A stretch of DNA of 51,320 nucleotides from DATLRC01 sp035534895. Its GTDB lineage: Bacteria; Patescibacteriota; Saccharimonadia; Saccharimonadales; UBA4665. Of the stretch, positions 10,401-17,408 are shown piece by piece. Every line of letters begins with the position of its first letter. Position 1 is the first letter of the stretch. The notes under the pieces are model-generated. The model was not told the DNA's origin, ran no database searches, and was given only the letters and a program-made list of their open reading frames with translations. Made by a program: the position numbers and the translations under genes. The stretch lies in contig DATLRC010000002.1 in NCBI GenBank assembly GCA_035534895.1, positions 1-51,320 on the forward strand, read 5' to 3'.

Positions 10401-10619
10401 TCCAATACTAGCTGAATGTTTGATGACCAGAATGTTATGGAATCTGTTATCTTGAAAAGTACCTATATTTTCAACAGAGTTAATAACGTCTGAGCTGTAC
10501 AAGATTTGCTTAGCTTCATCGTAGAATTCATGCTTAACCAAACCTTCTATTAGTTGTTTATATCCTACTTCGCTAAAAGGTTCATTAAGCGTAGTTCGTT
10601 GGCCTAGTTGAGGGGTCAA
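7482..10619 (-). CDS. Large N6-adenine DNA methyltransferase, type IIG / Eco57I-like
   Basis: The 1045-aa protein has SAM-binding motif I DPACGSGAYP near residue 440 and catalytic NPPYG near residue 664, the arrangement of gamma-class m6A methylases. The C-terminal 300 residues resemble a target-recognition region. The N-terminal 350 residues resemble the region preceding the methylase in Eco57I/type IIG enzymes (a WRVSL segment after DAALVAYYSG), but I could not identify a clear PD-(D/E)XK nuclease there. It is overlapped by 4 nt at both ends by its neighbours. Likely role: mark self DNA for the helicase-nuclease-SIR2-HerA assembly. It could instead act as a stand-alone type IIG enzyme. Confidence 0.83.
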   Translation of the reverse strand: MTPQLGQRTTLNEPFSEVGYKQLIEGLVKHEFYDEAKQILYSSDVINSVENIGTFQDNRFHNILVIKHSASIGARFKLATETFKLMAVNNIDAALVAYYSGDNELWRVSLVTLTFEENKTGRVTKTFSNPRRYSYVLGSVAKTVTPYKFLISKGMTIDFGDLVSRFSVEVVNNEFYKGIAKLYDELVGTDEIKAEIKYPENSEASHQFAVRLIGRVVFCWFLREKHSTKGIPLINRSILSRESANQSNYYHSILAPLFFQVLNEPMNKRSLKFQSGDFGKIPYLNGGLFSAQEDDYYNFDEITEESIAGLVDIPDEWIHRLFDLLELYHFTVDENTSVDVDLSIDPEMLGRIFENLLARINPETGETVRKATGSFYTPREVVEYMVDHTISEYLSHETGIETDYLKALVSYNLEDDKEFQLNDSQKRKVVDALNLIKILDPACGSGAYPIGALQKIVFILQQVDPDAKMWFENQIANTVPEVRHLIEREFQHENFDYIRKLGVIRESIFGVDIQPIATEIARLRCFLTLIVDERVDDNEPNRGVYPLPNLDFKFVTANTLIKLGAISSDTSNQIGFFEDQSGITELKRLRDDYFNSHYSEKDSLKFKFSQAQNKMLQRIIHSNSKGLAETTQKLSAWDPFSNESTAWFDAEWMFGVNDGFDIVIGNPPYGVSIRDTSRKTVQNSLGKVPDYEIYYYFIELAKEMINPHGLMSYIIPNTLLFNVYAKKYRLDLLTNWTVQEVIDCTAFPLFSTATVRNIIITLERKKDPGYKIHYRNTLNASNFSEIISKDDDLIASSTLVENSTNWGLMFKLPEKTIDIITKLKSMPKTIQDIFPEISQGLIAYDKYTGQSQELIKSRAFHYKEKTKDSLKEWLWGEDVTPYQVKWNGKEYIDYGSGIANPREPKYFLGERVLVREITNPKIFAGFTDKESYHDPALIVILNNENGILPLLAILNSRLATFYHFNSSPKATKGAFPKILVQDIKDFPLPDWSSVNRLTPMVTQLLFNKEKPESNIDLIEREIDNLVYELYGLDGAEIKLIEESIQ

Positions 10620-13600
10620 AGTAGTTCCTCGGTTAGAATAAGTAGGCTTGATTCATTCTTGCTAACATTTGCAGCCACGCGGATATTTGCTATGTACTCT
10701 ATAGGTATTGTTTTCAGGAGTAGATCATAGGCACTATTTGGGTCATCACCAATAATCAAGTTACGAATAGTCTTGAGCTCTGAGTCAGCTAAAGCGTCCA
10801 GGTCATAAATAGACTCGATAAGATCGTTACAGTAGTTTTTCTTAGAACTACTTTCAATCTTATCCACCAAGATCTTGAGTTTTGCTATAGCCTCTTGGCG
10901 GCCCCTATCAGGAACTGAGACATGTGTATTAGACTTACGCAGATGATTTCTTACAAACTCAAACTGCTCTTCAAATGATTCAGTTGTTTGCATGCCCTTG
11001 GTTTCAATAGTTGCTTCAAACAAACTCATAGCCTCTTCTGCGCTTATATAATCAGGCTCTTCGCTCAGCTTATCTTTAAGACAAAATACACTCGTATCTC
11101 CACGTTTACCGTATAGGACGACACCTTTTTGTTGGCTGTTTGACCCTCTTGCAACTCTAGATTTATTTACTACATCGTAGGATACATCATCCATTAGTGT
11201 CTGATCATTTTTTACTTTTTGCCAGATGTTAAAGTATTTTGCTTTAGGACTTTCAGATTCTTCGTCATCCTTTGCTTCGTTATACTTATCTGAGTAATAA
11301 GCAATGAGCTCTTCGTCAGTAGTTAGCTTTTTAGTGTCATCACCCAAGAGCGCATTAAATATGTGAACCTTAACTGTTGAGATTGATTTAGTATGCGTCT
11401 CGGCTTCACCGATCGCACTAGGGAAGAAATTAAAAATGTATAAACGTTCATACATTTTTTTATTAACACGGTTAATCCGTCCTATGCGTTGGATAACTCT
11501 CGTAGGGTTATATGGTATGTCGTAGTTATAGACACAGTCAGCTCTATGCAGATTGTATCCCTCAGATATTGCATCGGTTGCTATAAGGATACGATAATCG
11601 TTCTCTTGCTCGCTTTCAGGCAGCCCAGCATCAAAGTTCTTAGCTATTATTTTCTTAGTAGACTTAGATGCCTCGCTACCAGAATACGAAATTACTTGTC
11701 CCTTAAGTGCTGGATCTTTGGAGAGCTCTGCTTTTAGATAATTAACGGTGTCCGTGAACTCGCTAAATACGATTACTTTACCCTTAGAACTATTAAGCTT
11801 CTCTTCTAAATGATGCTTGAACTCATCTAGCTTAGGGTCAACACCCTTAAGTGCTGGATCTTGGAACCAGTCATGGTGTATTTTTCTAAGTATTTCGTCA
11901 TCCTCTCGCAGATCGTCTATGAATTCTTTGCTTAGATATTTAGCAGGAATAACATCTATATTCTGTAGATTCTTTGAGTCCAATGCAGTTTTTAGCTTGG
12001 CCACAGGGTCCTCATCGTTAATCGTCTCCTCAATCTCTATTTCATCAATAAATTCATCAGGGTCAGGGATGTCTAGCTTTTTAGATATAGGTATAGCGCC
12101 AAGCTCTTCATACCAATGAATTATCAGCTCATTCGAATCTATTAATTTCTCGAGCGTCTTCCTAAATGATTCTTTAGAACTCTCAAACCTACGAACAAGA
12201 AGGTGTCGCATGAATTTTGCTACGTTAGACTGTCCTTGTTCCAGTCTTTGCGTTATCTCGCTCTCGTCATCGTACTCTTTGGATAGCTCCTTCTTATAGT
12301 TCTCACGACCTTCATCTGTAAAGTATTTAGTTGGTTGGTAACGTGCCGCCAAATAATGAAGTCCGGGAACAGCATCGTTACTGTCTGGGTAGATAGTCCT
12401 AAGTGTTTTTAGATATAGATCCGAAACCGTACCTAACGGATACTCAATATTCTCTGGCTCGCTTACTTCCGGGAAGGCTATGCCTTGTCTAATTAAATCT
12501 TCTCGATATACATCAATCCTGTCCAGATCTAGGCGTGATCTTCGTATAACTACATCGTCAATCAGTCGACGCAAATCATCGGCTATCTGGGTTGCACGGG
12601 ACTTTATATCTTCGGCCTTAGATTTTTTGTCTTTACGAAGTACACCATACTGCTTAATTAGTTCTCTGAAGGCAACGCCAAGATTCTCGGCACTTCGTAA
12701 CGTTGCGGCGCCTGGGATCTGAAAGAGCTTAACTAAGGCATATATATCTTTTGGATCATTATTGAATGGGGTTGCTGACAATAGTAATACCTTATGTCCA
12801 ATGCACATTTGGTGAATGTCAGTGTAGTCGTAGGTTAGTTCATTCCTGAATCTGTGTGCTTCATCAACAATAATTAGCTTTGGCCTAGTATCATCTTTGT
12901 AATAATCGAAGCACTTCTTTACTTCGCCACGACTCCATACCTCGCCTATGAACCCAAACTTATCCTTATATTCTTTCCACTGGTCGACAAGGTGTGGCGG
13001 AGCAATAATGATCGTATATAGATCGTCTCGTTTATATAAGTTATAGGCTATCGTAGAGCCAATGATTGATTTGCCCAAGCCAACGACATCAGCAACTATT
13101 ACACCACTGTATTCGTCAATTTTTGCGATACCTTCTTTAACTGCATCAATTTGATACTGCAAGTTAGAGAATAGACCGTCAGTTATCGTTCCAGGTAAGT
13201 GGATGTCTTCTTTATTAATATCTGAGTAATACTCCATGAGTACTCTTAAGAACATAGAATAAGGACTTGGGTTCTTATAAGGCCAGGTACTTTCCTTTAT
13301 CAGTTTAACCACGTCTTTGGCGTCGGATTTATCTACAAGAGTCACTGCCTTTGAGTCATTCCAGTCATTCTCAAACTCTTCCGAATACTGTTTATACCTA
13401 AATGGCTCAGTGAATAGATCGTTCTTCTCGCCTTGTTTTCGAAGACCACTAGTTGTCAGATTACTTGAGCCCATAATTACCACTCCAGGGAATAATGACC
13501 CCAGTGTACTCTTTTCATCTAAATGAAAGACATAGTACTTGGCGTGACTTGGTATAGCGGTTGCTTTAATTTCAAGTGTTCCGTTCTCAAGCTTCTCTAG

Positions 13601-13969
13601 TAAAATCTCCAAGGTCTCTGCACTCGTTTTTTCGTCAAAATCACCGAGATTATTTACTGCCGCAATAGTTGTATTTAAGAAGTTTTTAACCTTATCAGTA
13701 CGAGTTGGACTTGTGTACTCCTGGACATTATTCTGCCTAAAGCTTGTCCCGTCCTTGTACTTCTTGCCTAGTTCTTTAGATAATTGCGGATCAATCTCTA
13801 GACCAACCAATATACGCATAGGTATGTCACGAATGGCGTCCTTTATTTCCTCAAACCCGCTAAAAAAGAAGTATCCTACACCTATATCTATAGACTTTGC
13901 GTGTGGAGTTAGCTTGAGTATTTCGTCGGCTAGAAATCTGGTGTGATTGTCAATTAATCCTCCTTGCAT
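10616..13969 (-). CDS. PLD-nuclease + SNF2 helicase fusion
   Basis: The 1117-aa first gene of the operon. The N-terminus (about 1-240) looks like a phospholipase-D nuclease domain: HAKYYVF near 143 and GSSNLTTSGL after it. A SNF2/superfamily 2 helicase follows: Walker A GLGKS near 297, VDEAH near 371, LLSATPFNN, then the C-terminal lobe with VIVFSEF, ATDAISEGYNL and motif VI QRIGRINR near 828. Such fusions occur in restriction and DISARM-like systems, where they translocate on and cut foreign DNA. The start at 13969 has a GGAG ribosome site five bases upstream and a good promoter at 13998-14026. The stop overlaps the methylase ATG (ATGA). Confidence 0.87.
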   Translation of the reverse strand: MQGGLIDNHTRFLADEILKLTPHAKSIDIGVGYFFFSGFEEIKDAIRDIPMRILVGLEIDPQLSKELGKKYKDGTSFRQNNVQEYTSPTRTDKVKNFLNTTIAAVNNLGDFDEKTSAETLEILLEKLENGTLEIKATAIPSHAKYYVFHLDEKSTLGSLFPGVVIMGSSNLTTSGLRKQGEKNDLFTEPFRYKQYSEEFENDWNDSKAVTLVDKSDAKDVVKLIKESTWPYKNPSPYSMFLRVLMEYYSDINKEDIHLPGTITDGLFSNLQYQIDAVKEGIAKIDEYSGVIVADVVGLGKSIIGSTIAYNLYKRDDLYTIIIAPPHLVDQWKEYKDKFGFIGEVWSRGEVKKCFDYYKDDTRPKLIIVDEAHRFRNELTYDYTDIHQMCIGHKVLLLSATPFNNDPKDIYALVKLFQIPGAATLRSAENLGVAFRELIKQYGVLRKDKKSKAEDIKSRATQIADDLRRLIDDVVIRRSRLDLDRIDVYREDLIRQGIAFPEVSEPENIEYPLGTVSDLYLKTLRTIYPDSNDAVPGLHYLAARYQPTKYFTDEGRENYKKELSKEYDDESEITQRLEQGQSNVAKFMRHLLVRRFESSKESFRKTLEKLIDSNELIIHWYEELGAIPISKKLDIPDPDEFIDEIEIEETINDEDPVAKLKTALDSKNLQNIDVIPAKYLSKEFIDDLREDDEILRKIHHDWFQDPALKGVDPKLDEFKHHLEEKLNSSKGKVIVFSEFTDTVNYLKAELSKDPALKGQVISYSGSEASKSTKKIIAKNFDAGLPESEQENDYRILIATDAISEGYNLHRADCVYNYDIPYNPTRVIQRIGRINRVNKKMYERLYIFNFFPSAIGEAETHTKSISTVKVHIFNALLGDDTKKLTTDEELIAYYSDKYNEAKDDEESESPKAKYFNIWQKVKNDQTLMDDVSYDVVNKSRVARGSNSQQKGVVLYGKRGDTSVFCLKDKLSEEPDYISAEEAMSLFEATIETKGMQTTESFEEQFEFVRNHLRKSNTHVSVPDRGRQEAIAKLKILVDKIESSSKKNYCNDLIESIYDLDALADSELKTIRNLIIGDDPNSAYDLLLKTIPIEYIANIRVAANVSKNESSLLILTEELL

Positions 13970-13997
13970 TTGTACTCCATTTTTATGTAAGTCATTG

Positions 13998-14026
13998 AGT
14001 ATATTAAACCATTATTTATCTGTCGA
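13998..14026 (-). promoter_or_regulatory. Promoter of the five-gene defence operon
   Basis: On the minus strand, -35 TCGACA (14026-14021) and -10 TATACT (14003-13998) are separated by exactly 17 nt. The expected start is near 13991, about 22 nt before the helicase ATG. This is the only convincing promoter for the whole 10.9-kb operon. Confidence 0.65.
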
Positions 14027-14061
14027 AGCCAGAAATTTAAAGTGTAATTGAAGAGTCTATC

Positions 14062-14172
14062 CTTTACGTAATTCTTTTAGTGTACATCCCGGTTTGCGAC
14101 CGGCAAGGTAGTACAAGTCTCCACCTTGCCGGTCGCAACATGCGGGATGCGCTACTACTCCGTTACGTAAAG
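14062..14172. repeat. Nested perfect inverted repeats between divergent genes
   Basis: Three nested arms face each other: an outer 10-bp pair (CTTTACGTAA at 14062-14071 with 14163-14172), a middle 7-bp pair (CATCCCG at 14085-14091 with 14143-14149) and an inner 16-bp perfect pair (TTGCGACCGGCAAGGT at 14094-14109 with 14123-14138) around a 13-nt loop. No T-tract follows. It could be a cruciform operator, a transfer or replication site, or a MITE-like remnant. Confidence 0.8.
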
Positions 14173-14186
14173 TTAAGGAGGCAGAA

Positions 14187-14453
14187 ATGCAGGACACAAT
14201 ATCAACCTATAACGGCTGGAGTAACCGAGAAACGTGGTTAGCTAGTTTGTGGCTAACTAACGATCCAGTGAGCTATGCAGTACTCACTGAAGCTATGGAG
14301 CTAGAAGCCAGTGACTTTGTAAGAGCCGAGTGGCTTGAAGTGCATCTCAAAGATGAGATGTATGACTTATCCCTTGAAGCTAGTTTGTGGAATGATTTAC
14401 TCTCTACATCTTTAGCTAGAGTCAACTGGTTGGAGGTTATAGAGAATAACTAG
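14187..14453 (+). CDS. Small conserved protein with GWSNRETW motif (DUF7249-like)
   Basis: An 88-aa acidic protein beginning with a YNGWSNRETW motif, seen in small proteins of phage and plasmid origin that I associate with the DUF7249 family. The function is unknown. A strong ribosome site AAGGAGG lies 5 nt before the ATG. It is transcribed divergently from the defence operon, with the large palindrome between them. The protein is helical and Trp-rich and has no membrane segment. Family assignment is from memory of the motif. Confidence 0.65.
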   Translation: MQDTISTYNGWSNRETWLASLWLTNDPVSYAVLTEAMELEASDFVRAEWLEVHLKDEMYDLSLEASLWNDLLSTSLARVNWLEVIENN

Positions 14454-14540
14454 CTCATTCGCCCTGAGCATGGCGTTAAACTGCTCGCTTTGCCGGTATT
14501 CGGGAGAATTATTGTGTACGCTATCACAAAGTACGAACCC

Positions 14541-14592
14541 GTATATATTTAGTATATATACCTTGACAAGAATATGCCATAAATAGTATATT
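14541..14592 (+). promoter_or_regulatory. Promoter and palindromic operator of the ArsR gene
   Basis: A perfect -35 TTGACA (14563-14568) and -10 TATATT (14587-14592) are separated by 18 nt, with the ATG 6 nt beyond the -10, so the transcript should be leaderless. Immediately upstream is the palindrome GTATATAT-N5-ATATATAC (14541-14561), a plausible autoregulatory ArsR operator. Confidence 0.7.
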
Positions 14593-14598
14593 CTAATT

Positions 14599-14916
14599 AT
14601 GGATACAAAAACTTTTAGCGCACTTGCTGAACCTAATCGATTTCGTATTATCGAATTGCTGAGAGAGCAACCTCATTCAGTTAACGAATTTGTTGAACTG
14701 TTAGAGATGAGACAACCACAAGCATCAAAACATTTACGCATATTGAATGACGCAGGTTTAGTAATTGTGAAGCCTGTTGCACAGCAACGTGTATACACGT
14801 TAAATCCTGATGCATTTTTCCAGCTAGATGAATGGATAAATTCATTTAGTAAGTTATGGAATAATAGGTTAGACAAACTAGACGAACATTTAAAGACAAT
14901 TAATAAGAAGGGTTAA
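14599..14916 (+). CDS. ArsR-family winged-helix repressor
   Basis: A 105-aa winged-helix protein with the ArsR pattern: an N-terminal ALAEPNRFRIIELL helix, recognition region QPQASKHLRILNDAGLV (about 45-60) and a wing RVYTLNP. There is no metal-binding ELCVCDL motif, so it is not a classic arsenic sensor. It lies 7 nt upstream of an SRPBCC gene. ArsR-SRPBCC pairs are widespread; the regulator usually controls the pair. The start is supported by a strong leaderless-type promoter. Confidence 0.85.
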   Translation: MDTKTFSALAEPNRFRIIELLREQPHSVNEFVELLEMRQPQASKHLRILNDAGLVIVKPVAQQRVYTLNPDAFFQLDEWINSFSKLWNNRLDKLDEHLKTINKKG

Positions 14917-14923
14917 AAAAATA

Positions 14924-15400
14924 ATGATACCAATTAAAGAAATAGAGTTTGAACGAACATATGATGCTCCGATTGAAGTAGTTTGGCAGGCTTGGACCGA
15001 TCCAGAACATCTAAAGGCGTGGTGGGGCCCGGACAATGTTAGTATCCCTGAATGCGAAGTAGACCTGACAGTTGGGGGAAGAATTTATATTGTTATGGAA
15101 GCTGGAGAAGCGATGGGCCCATATAAGGGTACTAGATGGCCCATGGAAGGTAAATTTACTGTGGTTGAGAAGAATTCGAAACTGACATATGCAGTAAAAG
15201 CTTGGACTGAGGGCCAAGAAGAAACCACCGAGATTGATCAGGTGACTGAGTTAACTCTGACCGATAATAATGGCAATACCAAGCTTAAACTAAAAGCCAC
15301 AATCAATAAGACAGGACCAGATGCTAAAATGGCTCTCGAGGGAATGGAATATGGCTTTAATCAGCAACTCGATAAGCTTAGTAAGTTTCTGGGGAAATAG
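14924..15400 (+). CDS. SRPBCC / AHSA1-like domain protein
   Basis: A 158-aa START-like protein. The opening ERTYDAPIEVVWQAWTDPEHLKAWWGP is diagnostic of the AHSA1 (activator of Hsp90 ATPase homologue 1-like) family. These proteins form a helix-grip fold with a hydrophobic ligand pocket; bacterial substrates are generally unknown. It is co-transcribed with the ArsR gene 7 nt upstream. Intact in length and motifs. Confidence 0.85.
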   Translation: MIPIKEIEFERTYDAPIEVVWQAWTDPEHLKAWWGPDNVSIPECEVDLTVGGRIYIVMEAGEAMGPYKGTRWPMEGKFTVVEKNSKLTYAVKAWTEGQEETTEIDQVTELTLTDNNGNTKLKLKATINKTGPDAKMALEGMEYGFNQQLDKLSKFLGK

Positions 15401-15484
15401 TAAATTTTGGCAAAAAACTACAATAATTTATCTTACTCCAAATAGGACTCAAACTCTTCGCTCCGAGATCATGGCGTCTATGTA

Positions 15485-16282
15485 TTAAACTGCTTCCCAA
15501 ATAATCCCCGTCACACCCTCTGATTTTACCTTATCAATCGTTGCGAAGCGTATATGTATGTCTTCTAGGGTTTCATCATCCCACATATCGGTTAGAAGCT
15601 TTCGTGTTCGTCGTTTAACGTAGGCTAGCTCTGCTATTGTCGGACAGGCTATTAGGATAACTGGCGGCTTGTCGTCTTCGGTCTCGCTTTCCCAATTACC
15701 GTCTTCTAGGTACGCAATATAATCGTTGAGTCGTTTCTTGACCATATAGCGGGGAGTTGTCGGATCAAAGACCTCTAGTAAGTAAGCTGTTTTGTTTCTA
15801 GCTGTTTTCTTTATGAAGCATAGCTGAGGCTGTAGCTCGCTTAAGAACGCGTAGCCACTGTCTGGGTCGGTATAATCTGAAACCGTTACAAACGTGTATT
15901 GTGTGCCACTGGTTGTTTTAGATTTTAGCGTAAGACAACAATCAGCGATCAGCAGACACCGGTCTATAAAATCCTGCTTACGCGATGACTCCTTGTAACG
16001 TTTGCGTAGTTCTTCCGGCGGAAACTCGTCAGTTGTTCGTAAGCATCGAATGCCATTGAGTCCGAGGTAGTAGATGGCTGGCTTGGTTTTCTCGACAAAG
16101 TTATCTCCATCATAGATCCATTCGACATACTTTTTATCTCTTAGATCCTTAAGCCACTCAGCAATACGCCTGTTATTCTTATGACCCATGAGTGCTTGTA
16201 TCTGTATACGATTAAGGAATCTATATCTATATAGTAGCTTTAGTATGTCTTGTTGTTTGGTGGTTATGGGTGATAGTTTCAT
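15485..16282 (-). CDS. Replication-relaxation family winged-helix protein
   Basis: A 265-aa protein with an N-terminal winged helix (TTKQQDILKLLYRYRFLNR, then LMGHKNNRRIAEWLKDLRDKKYVEW) followed by an alpha/beta domain, as in replication-relaxation proteins of Gram-positive plasmids and conjugative elements. It probably binds the element's origin or copy-control region, though the biochemistry is unknown. It supports an ICE or plasmid origin for this region. A motif shared with the next minus-strand gene (AAGGTAGATAAC) lies about 130 nt upstream. Confidence 0.7.
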   Translation of the reverse strand: MKLSPITTKQQDILKLLYRYRFLNRIQIQALMGHKNNRRIAEWLKDLRDKKYVEWIYDGDNFVEKTKPAIYYLGLNGIRCLRTTDEFPPEELRKRYKESSRKQDFIDRCLLIADCCLTLKSKTTSGTQYTFVTVSDYTDPDSGYAFLSELQPQLCFIKKTARNKTAYLLEVFDPTTPRYMVKKRLNDYIAYLEDGNWESETEDDKPPVILIACPTIAELAYVKRRTRKLLTDMWDDETLEDIHIRFATIDKVKSEGVTGIIWEAV

Positions 16283-16460
16283 GATAGTTTTGTAGTTTTA
16301 GTAAGTAGTGGTTTAAGTTGAGTGTAGTTGTGAGTTGTGAGTAGTATGTATTGTATTTATTTGTGACGAGTATTTAATTACTGCCTACCCCTCCTACTCC
16401 TTTTATTTATAAGGTAGATAACACAGATATTCTACTACAACAGATAAGACATGCCAAAAT

Positions 16461-16484
16461 ATTGTCATCGCCCATGATGACAAT
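16461..16484. promoter_or_regulatory. Inverted repeat, 9 bp with 6-nt loop
   Basis: ATTGTCATC and GATGACAAT form a perfect inverted repeat around GCCCAT. It lies between two minus-strand genes, 52 nt downstream of the 87-aa ORF. It lacks a T-tract on either strand and may be an operator rather than a terminator. Confidence 0.5.
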
Positions 16485-16535
16485 TTAGATACTAGCTATT
16501 TAGACTCAGAGAGAGGATGCCCGTGACTTAAATCG

Positions 16536-16799
16536 TTACTCTGGAGTGTTGCCTAACAGAGTCCGCAGGGCTTCCGTAAAGAGATCGAAGTCTTCATCGA
16601 GTGCCTTAGGGTCGCTCTCTTGGATATCATGCGCTTCGGTATAAAGTCTCAAAATCTCTACAGCCAGTTTAGGGTTTTTCGTGGCTATGAAAGCTATGTT
16701 GAACCCTATAGCGTCTAGGTTGGAACCAATCACGCTACTGCTAATTGCAGTGGGTCTATCTTCGCGTATTTGTAGCTTGGTGGCTTTTGGCTCTGCCAT
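16536..16799 (-). CDS. Hypothetical 87-aa protein
   Basis: A small acidic helical protein that I do not recognise. It contains an NLDAIGFNIAFIATKNPKLA helix pair and an acidic C-terminus. It is divergent from the XRE regulator at 16899 and shares an upstream 12-mer with the replication-relaxation gene, so it may belong to the same control circuit of the mobile element. It has no signal peptide or clear membrane segment. Confidence 0.6.
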   Translation of the reverse strand: MAEPKATKLQIREDRPTAISSSVIGSNLDAIGFNIAFIATKNPKLAVEILRLYTEAHDIQESDPKALDEDFDLFTEALRTLLGNTPE

Positions 16800-16883
16800 A
16801 GTATTATCCTTTTAGGCTATTTCAGTTCTACGCTATAGCATACCCTCCTTTACCCTAAAAAGGTAGATAACCTATGAGCGTGA

Positions 16884-16889
16884 TACAAT
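16884..16889 (+). promoter_or_regulatory. -10 box of the XRE gene (extended -10)
   Basis: TGATACAAT gives an extended -10 element ending at 16889, nine bases before the ATG at 16899, consistent with a very short leader. Confidence 0.45.
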
Positions 16890-16898
16890 ATCAGCAAT

Positions 16899-17111
16899 AT
16901 GACAGATGACTCAGTAATAGTTTTCGGTAGAAGGCTAAGAGCGGCCAGAAAAGCTTGTGGCCTGACGCAGATTGAAGTTGCCGCGAAAGCTAATGTTAGC
17001 CCAAATCACTATGCGCGCTTAGAGCGGGGTGAAATTAAACCTAAGTATGAAATGATCGAGAAGCTCGCTAAAGCCCTTGGCGTTAAGTCGTCTGATATAC
17101 TCCCATTCTAA
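16899..17111 (+). CDS. XRE-family HTH regulator
   Basis: A 70-aa single-domain Cro/CI-type protein: GRRLRAARKACGLTQIEVA, then NVSPNHYARLERGEIKP and a closing LAKALGVKSSDIL. It is full length for stand-alone XRE repressors. It sits just upstream of a promoter with a 16-bp palindrome in its spacer (17159-17174), which it probably represses, thereby controlling the small ORF and serine recombinase that follow. Confidence 0.9.
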   Translation: MTDDSVIVFGRRLRAARKACGLTQIEVAAKANVSPNHYARLERGEIKPKYEMIEKLAKALGVKSSDILPF

Positions 17112-17139
17112 GTAGCCAATAGTTTGGTTATTAAAATGC

Positions 17140-17148
17140 TGTGGATAA
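17140..17148 (-). promoter_or_regulatory. Single DnaA-box-like site
   Basis: TGTGGATAA is the exact complement of the DnaA box TTATCCACA. Only one copy is seen here, so it is weak evidence for an origin; it may be chance or a minor control site of the mobile element. Confidence 0.3.
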
Positions 17149-17152
17149 CCCC

Positions 17153-17181
17153 TTGCACTATTCACGCGTGAATAATATACT
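17153..17181 (+). promoter_or_regulatory. Promoter with operator palindrome filling the spacer
   Basis: -35 TTGCAC (17153-17158) and -10 TATACT (17176-17181) have a 17-nt spacer. The perfect 16-bp palindrome TATTCACGCGTGAATA (17159-17174) lies exactly between them. A dimeric repressor bound there would exclude RNA polymerase; the adjacent XRE protein is the obvious candidate. Confidence 0.75.
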
Positions 17182-17219
17182 ATTCATGTAGCGATAGTTA
17201 ACAGATGAGGGTAATCTGT

Positions 17220-17408
17220 ATGACCACAGCAATTAGGCAGCAAACGGATACACAACAGACTCAGGATAATATTGAGCTCCTGCGGAGTATCCTTACTAGG
17301 GAACAGAAGCGAGAAGTCGCATATGATGAAGCTATGGAGATCGGCGACGCTCTCATCGTCTTCTATAAAGTACTCGTCGAAAGGGTTAGCAGTGAGCCAG
17401 CAAACTAA
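17220..17408 (+). CDS. Hypothetical 62-aa protein upstream of the recombinase
   Basis: A small acidic protein with a Gln/Thr-rich N-terminus and a helical C-terminal half. I do not recognise the family. The ATG at 17220 is preferred over one at 17205 because GAGG lies at a usable distance. Its 3' end overlaps the recombinase GTG start by 17 nt. It is the first gene behind the repressed promoter at 17153, so it may act with the recombinase, for instance as a directionality factor, but that is only a guess. Confidence 0.55.
   Translation: MTTAIRQQTDTQQTQDNIELLRSILTREQKREVAYDEAMEIGDALIVFYKVLVERVSSEPAN

Larger units (their letters stand above)
14457..15494. repeat. Direct repeats flanking the ArsR-SRPBCC cassette
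   Basis: Similar segments occur at 14457-14484 and 15457-15494. Each has TTCG, then CATGGCGT, then TTAAACTGCT; the second has extra bases before TTAAACTGCT. The second copy covers the 3' end of the replication-relaxation gene, so the first may be a duplicated scrap of that end. The repeats bracket the ArsR and SRPBCC genes. Confidence 0.45.
16411..16871. repeat. Direct repeat AAGGTAGATAAC upstream of two minus-strand genes
   Basis: The 12-mer occurs exactly at 16411-16422 and 16860-16871. Each copy is preceded by a similar pyrimidine-rich stretch (CCTACCCCTCC... and ACCCTCC...). Each copy lies upstream of a minus-strand gene (15485-16282 and 16536-16799), so a shared operator or promoter element is likely. 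Confidence 0.55.

Noticed and set aside
3113..13969. Calling the five-gene operon DISARM or BREX
   Set aside because: DrmA/DrmB (DUF1998) are missing for DISARM, and BrxC/PglZ/BrxL are missing for BREX. Only the helicase and methylase types are shared.
17140..17148. Replication origin at the DnaA-like box
   Set aside because: Only one box is present, without AT-rich unwinding repeats or a dnaA gene nearby.
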